Below, piece by piece: positions 11,846 to 21,800 of a DNA stretch of 64,000 bases (its first letter is position 1; every line of letters starts with the position of its first letter). The stretch lies in NCBI GenBank assembly GCA_014155875.1, contig JACEFZ010025091.1, positions 1-64,000 of the forward strand, written 5' to 3'. The notes under the pieces are model-generated. The model was not told the origin of the DNA. It made no database searches and saw only the letters and a program-made list of their open reading frames with translations. Origin of the DNA: Cepaea nemoralis. Taxonomy: Eukaryota; Mollusca; Gastropoda; Stylommatophora; Helicidae. The position numbers and the translations under genes were made by a program.

Positions 11846-12106
11846 CTAGCGGGGTTGATACTGTAAGGGTTTATGCAATATATCAGCGGGGATCAAGCCC
11901 TCTTTGATAAGCAAATCTCGGAGTGCTAAGGCGATGGACGTGTCTAAAACCATCATCCCAATGTCATACATATCAGCGTCTAGCTTGGGCAAGGGTGCCC
12001 CTTTGAAAATCAGCTTGGTCAGTTTTGCGGTGCCTACCGTAAGCGCGGCCACCACAGCGCCGTAGTAAACGGCGTTAACAATAGCTTTCCCGTCAACGCC
12101 TGCCAT
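11846..12106 (-). CDS. Small Polinton hydrophobic protein (86 aa)
   Basis: Starts at ATG 12106, which overlaps the upstream gene's TAA (TAATG arrangement, one base shared). Two weakly hydrophobic stretches: residues 8-30 (IVNAVYYGAVVAALTVG) and 48-66. Function unknown. The tight overlap and conserved position support a real gene. Confidence 0.65.
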   Translation of the reverse strand: MAGVDGKAIVNAVYYGAVVAALTVGTAKLTKLIFKGAPLPKLDADMYDIGMMVLDTSIALALRDLLIKEGLIPADILHKPLQYQPR

Positions 12107-12489
12107 TATTCCATATAAAATGGATCTCTATTCTTTAATATGTTAGTCTCCGGCCGCTTGGAGGGCGCAGGTGGGGCAGGTGCTTTAGTCCGCCGCATTT
12201 TCTGCCTAATTACTCCGACGACAACGACAACGCCAGCCACTCCGATAATCCAGGGAGTCCAGCCACGGTAATCAACTGGCACCATTGGAAACAGCGGTGG
12301 TGGGGCCTGCTCATGCTCGGGGGCTAACTTTCGTTTCTTCTCACGAACAGCCTGCTGCAGAGCTAGAGACAGCCTCTCTGCTTCACGACTCTTTCGAGCA
12401 GCAGCTCCTCTCTTCCCAGCCGCAACTTTCCTGGGGTCCTTCGTCACTAGTTTCTCCTGTGGAGCAATTTTGGGGGTCTCCTCCTCCAT
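12106..12489 (-). CDS. Polinton single-span basic membrane protein
   Basis: The frame is open from 12543; I prefer the ATG at 12489 ('MEEETPKIAPQEK') because the upstream stretch lies within the 3' part of the neighbouring gene. It has a basic, Ala/Lys/Arg-rich helix (KVAAGKRGAAARKSREAERL), one transmembrane segment (GWTPWIIGVAGVVVVVGVI) and a basic Pro-rich tail. It overlaps the upstream frame by about 107 bp and the downstream ATG by 1 bp. Function unknown; the position matches a gene regularly seen in Polintons. Confidence 0.65.
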   Translation of the reverse strand: MEEETPKIAPQEKLVTKDPRKVAAGKRGAAARKSREAERLSLALQQAVREKKRKLAPEHEQAPPPLFPMVPVDYRGWTPWIIGVAGVVVVVGVIRQKMRRTKAPAPPAPSKRPETNILKNRDPFYME

Positions 12490-13030
12490 CTTGTTCTTGC
12501 TTAGGACAGATATGTCCAAAATGGCAGTGCCTAAAAGTTGCAAGCGCGACAGTTGCAGGTGCTAAGCACATACCGAACTTATGGTAGAGTTCACATGTAA
12601 CTGTGTTTAGCGCATGCCCTAGAAACGGGTCGGCCTCCAGGTCTGTCACCAAAGCTTGATTATCAGCAATGGGGAGGAACATACTTGCCACTTGTGCGTA
12701 CATCTGTAGCATAGCCGTGCCCAGGGTCTTTGTTATTGCCGCTCCAAGCCTCGCCTCGTGCCTCGCATAAAGCTTCTCAATTTCTTGATCAGGCAAGGCC
12801 TCAACCTGTTCCACTGTAAGTTTGGAGTACTTACCTCCTATGTACTGCCCGGCACGTCCCCCAGCCGCAAGTGATGCCAGCCTTTCACGATGCAACGCAT
12901 GTCCGGACTGTGGTGTTGTGGCAGGTGGTGATGCATTTCCGGACTGTGGTGTTGTTGTAGGTTCCGGAGCAAACTCTACCGGCTTTGCCTCTTCACGTAA
13001 CAGCTGGTCGAGTATGGTGTCACAATCCAT
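12383..13030 (-). CDS. Conserved Polinton protein of unknown function
   Basis: ATG at 13030 ('MDCDTILDQLL') is chosen over the farther ATG at 13093, whose extra 21 residues look unlike the family. The N-terminus has two 'TTPQSG' repeats, then a helical domain with 'KLTVEQVEALPDQEIEKLYA' and a hydrophobic 'LQMYAQVASMFLPI' segment. The last 50 residues are Cys/Gly/Glu-rich and overlap the next gene, so a frameshift near 12540 that added a spurious tail is possible. Related proteins recur in other Polintons; role unknown. Confidence 0.65.
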   Translation of the reverse strand: MDCDTILDQLLREEAKPVEFAPEPTTTPQSGNASPPATTPQSGHALHRERLASLAAGGRAGQYIGGKYSKLTVEQVEALPDQEIEKLYARHEARLGAAITKTLGTAMLQMYAQVASMFLPIADNQALVTDLEADPFLGHALNTVTCELYHKFGMCLAPATVALATFRHCHFGHICPKQEQDGGGDPQNCSTGETSDEGPQESCGWEERSCCSKES

Positions 13031-13157
13031 CGCAGCGTTTGCAAATACCCAACGTCTAACTCTAATATAGGAATGCACAGCCCATCCAAGCACACAACAT
13101 GTGCATATAAGTTGTTATACAACTAAGGCTGTAACGGAGTAACAAAGCACTGCTTCA
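13031..13157. other. Upstream region of the conserved unknown gene
   Basis: AT-rich leader between the 13030 start codon and the tandem repeat; no gene seen. Confidence 0.4.
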
Positions 13158-13257
13158 TACATGCTTAGCTGATGCTTAACATATGCTTAGCTGATGCTTA
13201 ACATATGCTTAGCTGTTGCTTAACATATGCTTATCTGATGCTTAACATATGCTTAGT
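13158..13257 (+). repeat. 22-bp tandem repeat inside Polinton
   Basis: About 4.5 copies of a 22-bp unit beginning 'CATATGCTTAGCTGATGC', with single-base variants. It lies between the stop of the packaging ATPase (13260) and the upstream region of the 13030 gene. It could be a promoter array, an iteron-like protein-binding array or a terminator region; the sequence alone does not decide. Confidence 0.85.
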
Positions 13258-13259
13258 AT

Positions 13260-13877
13260 CTAACAAACCTCACCAGCTTTGAGCACTTTATAAGAAAATG
13301 GGAACTTGGTCCTCAGTACCAGCTTTGAGAACTCATTAGCTTCGAGTTGCTTTCGCACACCATCACGTTCCTCCCTAGAGTGGATGATGTAGTTCTCGTC
13401 CAGGCAGTCTTCAAAGCTATCCTTATCCTTGGAATGGAAGAGCGCCACCCACTGTGTCTGCGCTCTGAGGCCTTTCGCAACGGCGTTGTACTTCTGGGTT
13501 TGAACCCACATACTTTGCTGGGCATGTCGCCCGCTAATAGCTAGATAAGTCAAAATAGTCCGCTTCTGCGCAATAGCGTCCTCTGCGCTGCAGTCATCAA
13601 TGATGTATAACGTTGGTGTCCCCTGAAACATTTTATAGAAGGCCTCTAGCCATTTGAGCAGCCGATCACCGGGGTCAAATATGAAGACCTCGGGATCTGA
13701 CCACACACACGGCCGGGCCCGGTATGATTCATTGTATCGTAACGAAGGGCAAGCAATTACAATATGCTCGAAAACGCCGCTGTACGGGCCTTCCAGGAGG
13801 TCGAGAATGAATTCTGTTTTACCACACGATGTGGGGCCTGTGATGATGGCCGAGTGTGGCTTAAGTGGGAACTCCAT
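13260..13877 (-). CDS. Genome-packaging ATPase (A32/FtsK-HerA type)
   Basis: Intact 205-codon gene. It would drive element DNA into capsids using ATP. Walker A GPTSCGKT is at residues 14-21; Walker B 'LYIIDDCS' has aspartates 94-95; a following 'ISGRHAQQSMWVQTQ' segment matches the post-Walker B region of A32-like ATPases. The length is normal for Polintons. Its ATG (13877) overlaps the TAA of the capsid gene by one base (TAATG), suggesting co-transcription. It is the only core virus-like gene here with no break. Confidence 0.9.
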   Translation of the reverse strand: MEFPLKPHSAIITGPTSCGKTEFILDLLEGPYSGVFEHIVIACPSLRYNESYRARPCVWSDPEVFIFDPGDRLLKWLEAFYKMFQGTPTLYIIDDCSAEDAIAQKRTILTYLAISGRHAQQSMWVQTQKYNAVAKGLRAQTQWVALFHSKDKDSFEDCLDENYIIHSREERDGVRKQLEANEFSKLVLRTKFPFSYKVLKAGEVC

Positions 13878-15193
13878 TAATAAACAGCACTAACGAATCT
13901 CCCGGTGTCGATGTTCAGCTGTCCGTCCATAACCAAATAAACGTAGCAGTACAGGGGCCCCGCCGGTTCGGCCTCTTTCGTGATCTGGAGAGTGATGCCC
14001 TCAGAGCCGTTCTCTATACGCCGGCCGCTGCCGTGAAGATGGTCATCGTCAGAGGTCCGGAAGTCCAGCCACAAGCAGAATTTTGTGGTCAAGTACTCGC
14101 CTAGACTGACATCGAATAATCCTAGCTCTTTGGCGACTGCGCTTGTCTCAGGGTGCCTTTTGAGGCCACCAGCGAAGAATTTCCTGGCTTCGTCCCAGAG
14201 CTGGTGTGGTGCTAAGCCGTGCGCAAATAGTTGATTGGCTTGTCCTTCTACGATGACTTCAACTTTGGTGATCTGCGGGTTGTAAAACAACTCTGGTTGG
14301 CGTGCAAAATCCTTTTGGTTGGCGGGATCTTCCCATAATAGGAGAATGCCTTTCAAAGACTTACAGGGTGTGTTCAGATTGATGTTCCATATCGAGTCCT
14401 CCTTTTTCTGAGGGATCCGTCTATGTCGTAGGACCCGCTCGTATAACACTACCATACGGCTCTCATACATGCTCCGAATTAGCCGGGCCAACGTGGGTTC
14501 AGTGACTACTTCGTACTCGAGACAGATGTTTTCTAGGGAGTATGAGGAGGTGCCGGCATCTTTACCAGTTGCGCGAATCACGCGGGAAGCGTCGTTAAAG
14601 GTCAACTAAATCTTCAGCCGATCACTAAGAGCGGATTGGTAGAAGGGCGCATGCGTTTCAAGCAGCTCAAAGTCTAGTGGTATGTAGTACCTGTTTTTGA
14701 AGGCCTTCGCGATGGCCACGTCTCTCGCATTGGCGAGGGGCAGAACAACAGCATCCGCTGCACCAACACGCGCCTTGGTCACATTCATGCCGGTGCTTGT
14801 ATCGATGCCTTGATACACAGCGCTCGCCCGCTCCGATCGACTCTTCCAAAGATCCAGGTAGACGTTGTAGACATCACTGTCCACAAGAGAGAAGACTTCA
14901 TTGCCAGAGAGCCTGACGGTCAGCTTTTGAACCAGCACTCGGCCGAGGTTCTGGACCACGAACCGGTTGACATCAGGGGAACTGAGGTCGACATTGAATG
15001 CCAGCCGCACTGACCCAGGCACGATAACATCGTGTGCACCGAGATTGGGAAAACGAACTAGTAACTGCTGCTTCGGACCGATCGTAGAAGGATTGTTGGT
15101 CACGATTATCGTTTGCCGCAATCCTTTCACACCGAGCGGCTCCCGGAGACGGCGGTAAGGGTTAAGCTTACGACCATATGCACTTGAAGACAT
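13877..15193 (-). pseudogene. mcp: Major capsid protein (hexon-like), one TAG
   Basis: The frame runs from ATG 15193 ('MSSSAYGRKLNPYRRLRE') to the TAA at 13877, about 438 codons, in a single frame interrupted only by a TAG at 14606-14608. The part before the stop carries the N-terminal jelly roll; the part after begins 'LTFNDASRVIRATG' and includes 'SLENICLEYEVV', 'SLKGILLLWED' and a hydrophobic C-terminus. These motifs match the double-jelly-roll hexons of Polintons and adintoviruses as I know them. It is immediately upstream of the ATPase. It is a pseudogene unless the stop is read through. Confidence 0.85.
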
Positions 15194-15228
15194 GGCTAGT
15201 AGTTTGTTGCTTTGTAGCAATATCTAAT
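15194..15228. promoter_or_regulatory. 35-bp divergent intergenic region with inverted repeat
   Basis: Only 35 bp separate the minus-strand capsid ATG (15193) and the plus-strand ATG (15229). It contains the perfect inverted repeat TTGCT-TTGT-AGCAA (15207-15220). A divergent promoter element is an inference; the other divergent gene pair has a similar short inverted repeat. Confidence 0.45.
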
Positions 15229-16579
15229 ATGGATAGAGTTGAGCTGACTGATTTTGGTGGTGAAGAGGGGAGGCCTGAAACGGGCGAGGAAGAAGAGACA
15301 GGCTTCATCGACGACGATTTTGATGTCGATAATCCCCGCATTGTTAATACCGAGTGGCCGTCACAGGGGGAGACGTCATAGGGGGAGACGTCACAGGGGG
15401 AGCGCAACTTATTCATAGAACTAGAAAACAGCGCTATTAAGGACTATTTTAAAAGGGTGGAGAAGATGTGGGGTATCAAACCTATAACTGGTATAGATTA
15501 TACAAAAATTCGTTTGGGTCGGCGGAGTGCTCTCTATGTTAACCACCAAAGGATTACACAGTATGATAATGGCATGCCGTTAGCTGTGAATAACCTCAGA
15601 GTGAGTACCAGAGAGGTATTGGGGTTTGTGGACAATATACCACCAAAGGTTGTCACCATCCTTGAGGAGACTGCTAGTGATCTGGTGGAGGAAGAAGCTG
15701 CTCTAAGTGGTGCAGATATTCAGGCTGTCCCACAAATAGCTTCAAATGTTGGCAATATCTTAGAACGGGCTATGTCGAGTCCAGAAGTGCAGCGGGTTTT
15801 AGAAACCTCACACGTAGATCAATACCTGGGAGAGAAAGGCTTACCTCCAGTGAGAGAACTCCGGGGGCTCATGGCGCTTGACAAAGCGGTGACAACGATT
15901 AAAGGTAAACTCACAAACTATCTGGTTATTCTCGACCAGCAAGATAAAGAGATCGCCATAAGGCGGCGGAAAATGTTGATAGCACCCAATGAGGAGAGTA
16001 GGGACTTTCAAGAGCAAAAGATTGCCGATATTGAAGAAGCTAAGAAGAGGCTTTTAATAGAGGTCGCTGAGTTACACGAAGACTTACGCACCCAATTCAG
16101 TCGGATCCGTGAAACCATTCATCGGGTGGTCAATGAAGACACCACACTGGGTGCGAGGCTGCGGACTCTGTTCCGAGAGCAGGGTATCACGATAGCGAGC
16201 ATTCTCACAGCGATCGGCCTCTTAATTTCCACTATCACCCTAGCCATTACTGGTGGTGGTGGTGGTCCTACCCCACCGCCTGGCCCGCCACCTATCCCAC
16301 CGCCTGGCCCACCACCTATCCCACCACCTGGCCCGCCACCTGGCCCTAAGGCTAAGGAATGGATTCGGCAGAAACTGAAAGACCTAGCGAGCCTTCTAGC
16401 CAGGCTAGCTGGTAAGGCTGCGGAGGCACTCCCAGGAATCATAGGCGGTATTATCTCCTGGCTTCTTCAGTAAGGGTGTGGGATGGCTGGCTGGAAATCT
16501 CTGGGCATTAGTGGTTGCACTCGGTGGCTTGCTGCTGCTGGCTATCAGAGAGCGGCTAATTGCGGTGAACAAACCATAG
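15229..16579 (+). pseudogene. Proline-rich, membrane-anchored Polinton protein, TAG plus frameshift
   Basis: ATG 15229 starts an acidic N-terminus ('GEEEETGFIDDDFDVDN'). A TAG at 15379-15381 interrupts a short repeated 'GETSQ' unit, apparently CAG to TAG. The same frame then runs to 16473. The body has long helical, charged segments (probable coiled coil), then a hydrophobic segment (ITIASILTAIGLLISTITLA), a Gly run, three PPPGPPP-type repeats and amphipathic C-terminal helices. Just after 16465 the frame shifts; the neighbouring frame continues with 'GNLWALVVALGGLLLLAI' and ends with TAG at 16577. I recognise the gene as widespread in Polintons. Its role is unknown; the layout suggests a virion membrane or spike-type protein. 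Confidence 0.75.
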
Positions 16580-17297
16580 GACCACTAGACCGACTGCGAC
16601 ACCCCCAGCAATGAGTGCTATCTTTTCATTTTGATGCTGCAGCCCAGCTGCCTTATCAGCTATGCTAGTGGTCGGCTGCGCTGGCTGAGCAATGCTGGGC
16701 AGCTCTACCGTCGGCTGTGCAATGGTGGGCAGCTTAGGGGCATTAATGGTTGTATTCAGACCACGCTTTAGGCCTGGCTCTGCGATGACGATCATGTTGT
16801 TATATCCAACTATCTTGCCAATGCGGAGCAGCATGTCGCTGGGGGCCAAAAACAACCCCGTTCCAAAGACATAATTAACTTCTGAGCTCGCGTTTTGTAG
16901 CACATCCTGATATCTTTTGATGGCCGCCGCGAGATCGACGGGCGCAGAGATGGCGTCTTCTACTAATACCAGGAATTGCTTCTGGGCATCAAACGCCGTT
17001 CCGGTTCCCAGAATTCGTGTTCTAGTCTGAGCCTGGACCCCTAAGATGGCAACACATAGGTTCGATTGCTGTCATTTATTCGCTCAACACCGGGGCGTGT
17101 GAAGCCCTGTGACTTGTTAAGAATGAAAGCCTGCCAGCCAGAATCAGCGTGAATATCGTCTTGCGAGATATAATCTATGTGTAGTATGTCATGTGTGGTT
17201 TGTTGTGTGAATGAATGGCGCTTTGGGTCATATACACCATCATGTCCATCAGGCAGGACGCGATAACCAGTGTTCGTCCAGTAAATGTATACACTCC

Positions 17298-17819
17298 TGT
17301 CAGGGTCTTAAATCTGGCTCGTTTTTCCTAACACATGTGAGACAGTACAAGTACAACGTGATTTGACTTGAGACTCAACGACACAACGTTCAATGGATTT
17401 ATTTACAAATCATATACGATACGATGATCATTACAAGATATAAGTTATACTTCAATACACTTACATACACAATACAGCTCACAGTCTATCTCTCAAGATG
17501 AACAGACACTCGACTTTCGGGCACAGAAACCACACAACGCCTTTCTCTCATCATGCGTCCAGTCGAGTCCACGTCCCAGAGCTGTCTGTCTATAGCTCGC
17601 AATGTGCCTCCCCACCTGAAGTGGCTTCACGAGGCATGCGTGCGTCTTGCTTCGTCCTTGCCTGACCGCTGGCCGTCTCGTCAGCCAGCAACCTTGCAGG
17701 CAGGTAACTACTACTCGCCTGGCGGGCGTAACGAAGTTACGGCATCCCGGCTGGGGAACTAAGTCGCCTTGCGGGCGTAACGATGTCACTGCATCACTGC
17801 ACTACTCTAGACTCTGACA
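17298..17819 (-). repeat. LTR (3' LTR in element orientation)
   Basis: 522 bp, bounded by TGTCAGGGTC and GACTCTGACA on the plus strand. About three substitutions against 23172-23693 (at about 17547, 17713 and 17770). Confidence 0.93.
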
Positions 17820-18844
17820 TGCTCCCCCGGGCAGCTTCATGAAAGATGTCATCTTTCATGTATAATATATGTACATACTGGGTTAATATTTTAACCTTGT
17901 CAGAGTCGACCCTTCTGTTGTTATATACATCGCAATCAGAATACATAGACACACACATCTTGACATAGAAACATATAAGAAATGGAAGTTGTATTCAACG
18001 ACCTGTGGTGTTCAACCTTTAACACTTGTCAAGTTTCATCCTCTCGATGGCTGATTACCTCAATTGCATTATTGACCCAGTCAGATCGGCAGTACCAGCT
18101 TCAAGCATCTACCTCGCAGCCTTTCAAAAAAAAAGTAATAATATGGTTTTTGAAACAAAAACCATCTGACTAGACCGAAATACGGCTTTACATAAGTCGC
18201 ATTAAACGCTCAAACCCTGACCTTATTTGGCCAGGAGCTCTCGTGTTCTTCTGCAATGTCGGTAACACTCTACCATGCCCAGTAGATGGCTTCTTGGTGT
18301 GTTAACAATCTGGCAACAACATGGTTATTTATACACAACACATACTCGTATACATTTCACATTATAGCCCTTTGGTTTAATGATGTAGTAACAACTAAAT
18401 GAAAGGGGAATAACTTCAAAATTTCTGAAATATAATATTTTACAATAATTATTCTATTTCTCAGCGTCATAGCTTGATGTTTCTTCATACTAGCGAGAAA
18501 AAGCCGGTAGTATGAATACATTAATCAAGATATGATTCTAAGATTACACTACATAAAAATATAAATACACAATTCGTGTATTTAAACTTGTTGATTCCTA
18601 AAGATTTTAGAATCGTCATAGCTTTTTAAACTTTTGTTTGTCGTCTGCTAATTTTGAACTAAATTTCTAACTAATCTGGAAGTACACACGAACACTAAAC
18701 AGCTGATGTTGAAACTTGTAGAACACACTTGTTCCGGTCTGATGTAGTTACGGAATGTACAATGTTCTCATCGTTCATGTGTTGGGTGTTTCCCTGGAAA
18801 AACTTCTGGATTTCGATTGACTGCAGTGGTGTAGATGTCAATGT
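17820..18844. other. LTR element 3' internal region, non-coding
   Basis: About 1 kb between the end of the integrase frame and the 3' LTR. No reverse transcriptase, RNase H or envelope-like frame on either strand; AT-rich with many stops. Confidence 0.7.
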
Positions 18845-21800
18845 TCAGGTCACACTTTCACACACGGATTTAAAATATCTCTGGAATGTTCCAAACGCAG
18901 ATACCACTGTCAAATTGGATAGTTCGCAACTGTCTGTTTCTGCTTGAGTTAATTTTGGGTTGATCTTAATTTCCTTCAAGCAGTTTGTCGTGTCTAATGC
19001 AGGTGTTGGAATTTCGTCACTAGCCTCGTCATCTTCATTGTCTATTATCACTGTACAAGCTGTTGTATCGTCTTGTTCGTTGTCTCTGTTGTAATATGGT
19101 CTTAGCATATTGATGTGGAATATTTTGTGTTTGTCTTTTATTTGGATCTCGTAGTCTACAGGTGAAATCTGTCTCGTCACTTTAAATGGTCCTTGCCAAG
19201 AATCAGTCAATAAGTGTCTGTCACTAGGTAGTAGAAGAAGAACGTCCTGTCCAGGTGTCAACGTTATTGTCCTGTTACCTTTGTCAGCATATTGTCTATA
19301 AGTAGCACCAGATAATTTTAGTGCATCCTTTGCAATTATACAAGATTTGATGATTCTTTCACGCAATGATGTAACGTATACGTATGATGATATGGGTTTC
19401 AGTAAAGGAGTGGATTCAGTTAACATTTGGTGATAAATAGTCAATGGGCCACGTGGTTTGGCACCATAGATAAGTTCAAAAGGAGAGAAACCTGTACTCG
19501 AATGTGGTACCTCGCGATAAGCAAAGAGAATAGCAGGTAAATATACGTCCCAGTTCTTGGGATGCTCTTGAGTGACTTTAGCAAGCATGTGCTTCAAATC
19601 GCCGTTAAATTTTTCTATTATCCCACTCGAGTGAGGATGGTACGGGGAATTGAAACATTGCTTCACTCCCAACATTTTGGTGAAAGCTTGAGTAGATGCG
19701 GCGATAAACTGAGTTCCCCTATCTGATTGGATAGAGTCTGGAAATCCTATCCGAGAAAATATATGGAAGAAAACTTCCATTATATCATTGGCAGTTATGT
19801 TCTTTAGCGGAATTGCTTCCGGCCAGCGGCTACATTGATCAATGACAGTTAGAATATATTTATTCCCTCTAGTTGTTGTCTGATTAAGAGGGCCCACTAT
19901 GTCGACAGATATTTTCTCAAAAGGTCGACTGGCTAAGGCAGTAACTTGTAACTTTGCCTGTGGGTGTTTACCTTTCTTTACCAGTTTTTGGCAGATGTCA
20001 CAACTTCTGCAATATTGTTTAATGTCATTGCAAAATTTGGGCCAATGAAACTGTGTTAATAATCTTGATCTGGTCTTAGCGTATGCCATATGCCCTGCAA
20101 GAGGTATATCATGGGCAAGATGTAAGGCTTGCTTGCGATACTCACTTGGCAAAACAGTTTGCTCTGTTGTGCTGTCACCTCTGGTATAATACCTAGTGAG
20201 GATACCATTTTTCAAAGCAAAATGCCATTTTGCATTCTTGGTTACCTTTGGCTTTTGGCCGATCAGATTAAAATATTTCGACAATGAAGGATCAGCCTTT
20301 TGAGCTGTTACAAACGTTTCCTTCATGGTCTTAGAAGGTAGTGATACTGGGCTAAGCATATGTATAGCCTCAGTTTGGTTACTTTCATCTTGCACTCTAG
20401 CAGTAGCTCTGGTTACTGCGTTCACACATTCAATGATATCAGATGGTGATGAAACAGTGTTATCAATGATGTCATGAGATCTTAGTGCTACATTAGCTAC
20501 CATACATTCATTAGGTGGTGTAACATTATCAATGATGACATTTGATGGTGATGTTATGATATCATCACTGCAAAGAGATGTTATGTCATGAGGCATATCA
20601 TTCACCTCTGGTAAATTTCCAATTATAATATCGCACACCGGGTTTGTTAACGCTGCGCATTTTACTTTACCAGTGAGGAAAGGTGTTTGAATATATGCCC
20701 ATGCTAGTGGGTACTTTTCAATATTTCCAGAGAATGTTCTGCATGTTACGTGCCTGCCTGTATAGTCTGTAGGCATTATGAATGTTCTCTTTAGACCAAT
20801 AAGTGAGCTTCCAGTGTCCCGAAGGACTGTAGCAGACTTGCCATTCACGTATCCTTGATGGATGTTTATCCTGCCTTTAGAATCTACTACCAAATTAGCT
20901 TCTTCATTGGCAATAGGAATGGAGTGGCCGCATGTCAAAATGCCATCTTCATAAAAGGTATTACAAACAGTACATTTATTTGCGTTAAATATATCAAAAG
21001 CCTGTGCCGAGTTCACAGGATGTTTCTCTAATTGTTCTTCATCTGACGATGAACTGTCAAACAAGGCGGCATTTGCTTTGTTGGTCATTTGCCTACCTTT
21101 ACAATCATGGCGATAATGTCCGTACGCCTTACAGAGGAAACATTTACGCAAATTTCTGAAGGATCTACGCTCCTTATCTTGTCTGTTTACCATGTTTTGT
21201 AGATAAGTATGATATGCGGGGTTCTTGTCACACATCTCACCTTGATGGTGTGAAATTTTACAATATCTACAGTGATTATACTTCTCAGATGTAGGCTTAT
21301 GAGGTTTCTGCCTACTATAGGGTTTGTCATAGTTAGCCGATGCTACAAAATTTATGTCAGTAGCTTCACTGGCGAAACAATGTTTGTTGGCTGTGTAATA
21401 AGCCGAACCACGTCTCTCAATCTCATCTATACTAGTGCATTCATTCTCTTGCAAAAATTTTGAAAATGCTGATGGAATGGATGAAATGACTTTATCTCTG
21501 ATGATCAGATCTTCTAACTTTTGATAGTTTTTATCAATTTTAGCTGCTGAAGTCCATTTGGAAAATATATCTCGGACTAAGCAGAGGTAGTCTGAGAACG
21601 TTTGAGTCGGTTTTGGGCTCAACTTGCTGAATTGTTCTCTGTAACCTGCCTCATCTAACATAAAATGTGCCATAATCTTTGATTTTAGATAATGGTAATC
21701 TTTTCTGAGGTCTTTGGGGATAGTCTCAATGACTTTAAGAGGCTCCCCTGATAAACTCCTGATATAAATAATATTCCATTCAGACAGTGGAATCTGGTAA

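Noticed and set aside
14606..14608. Two separate genes (242 and 204 codons) for the capsid region
   Set aside because: The two frames are the same frame separated by one TAG, and the second has no ATG at its start. A single capsid gene with a nonsense codon explains both.
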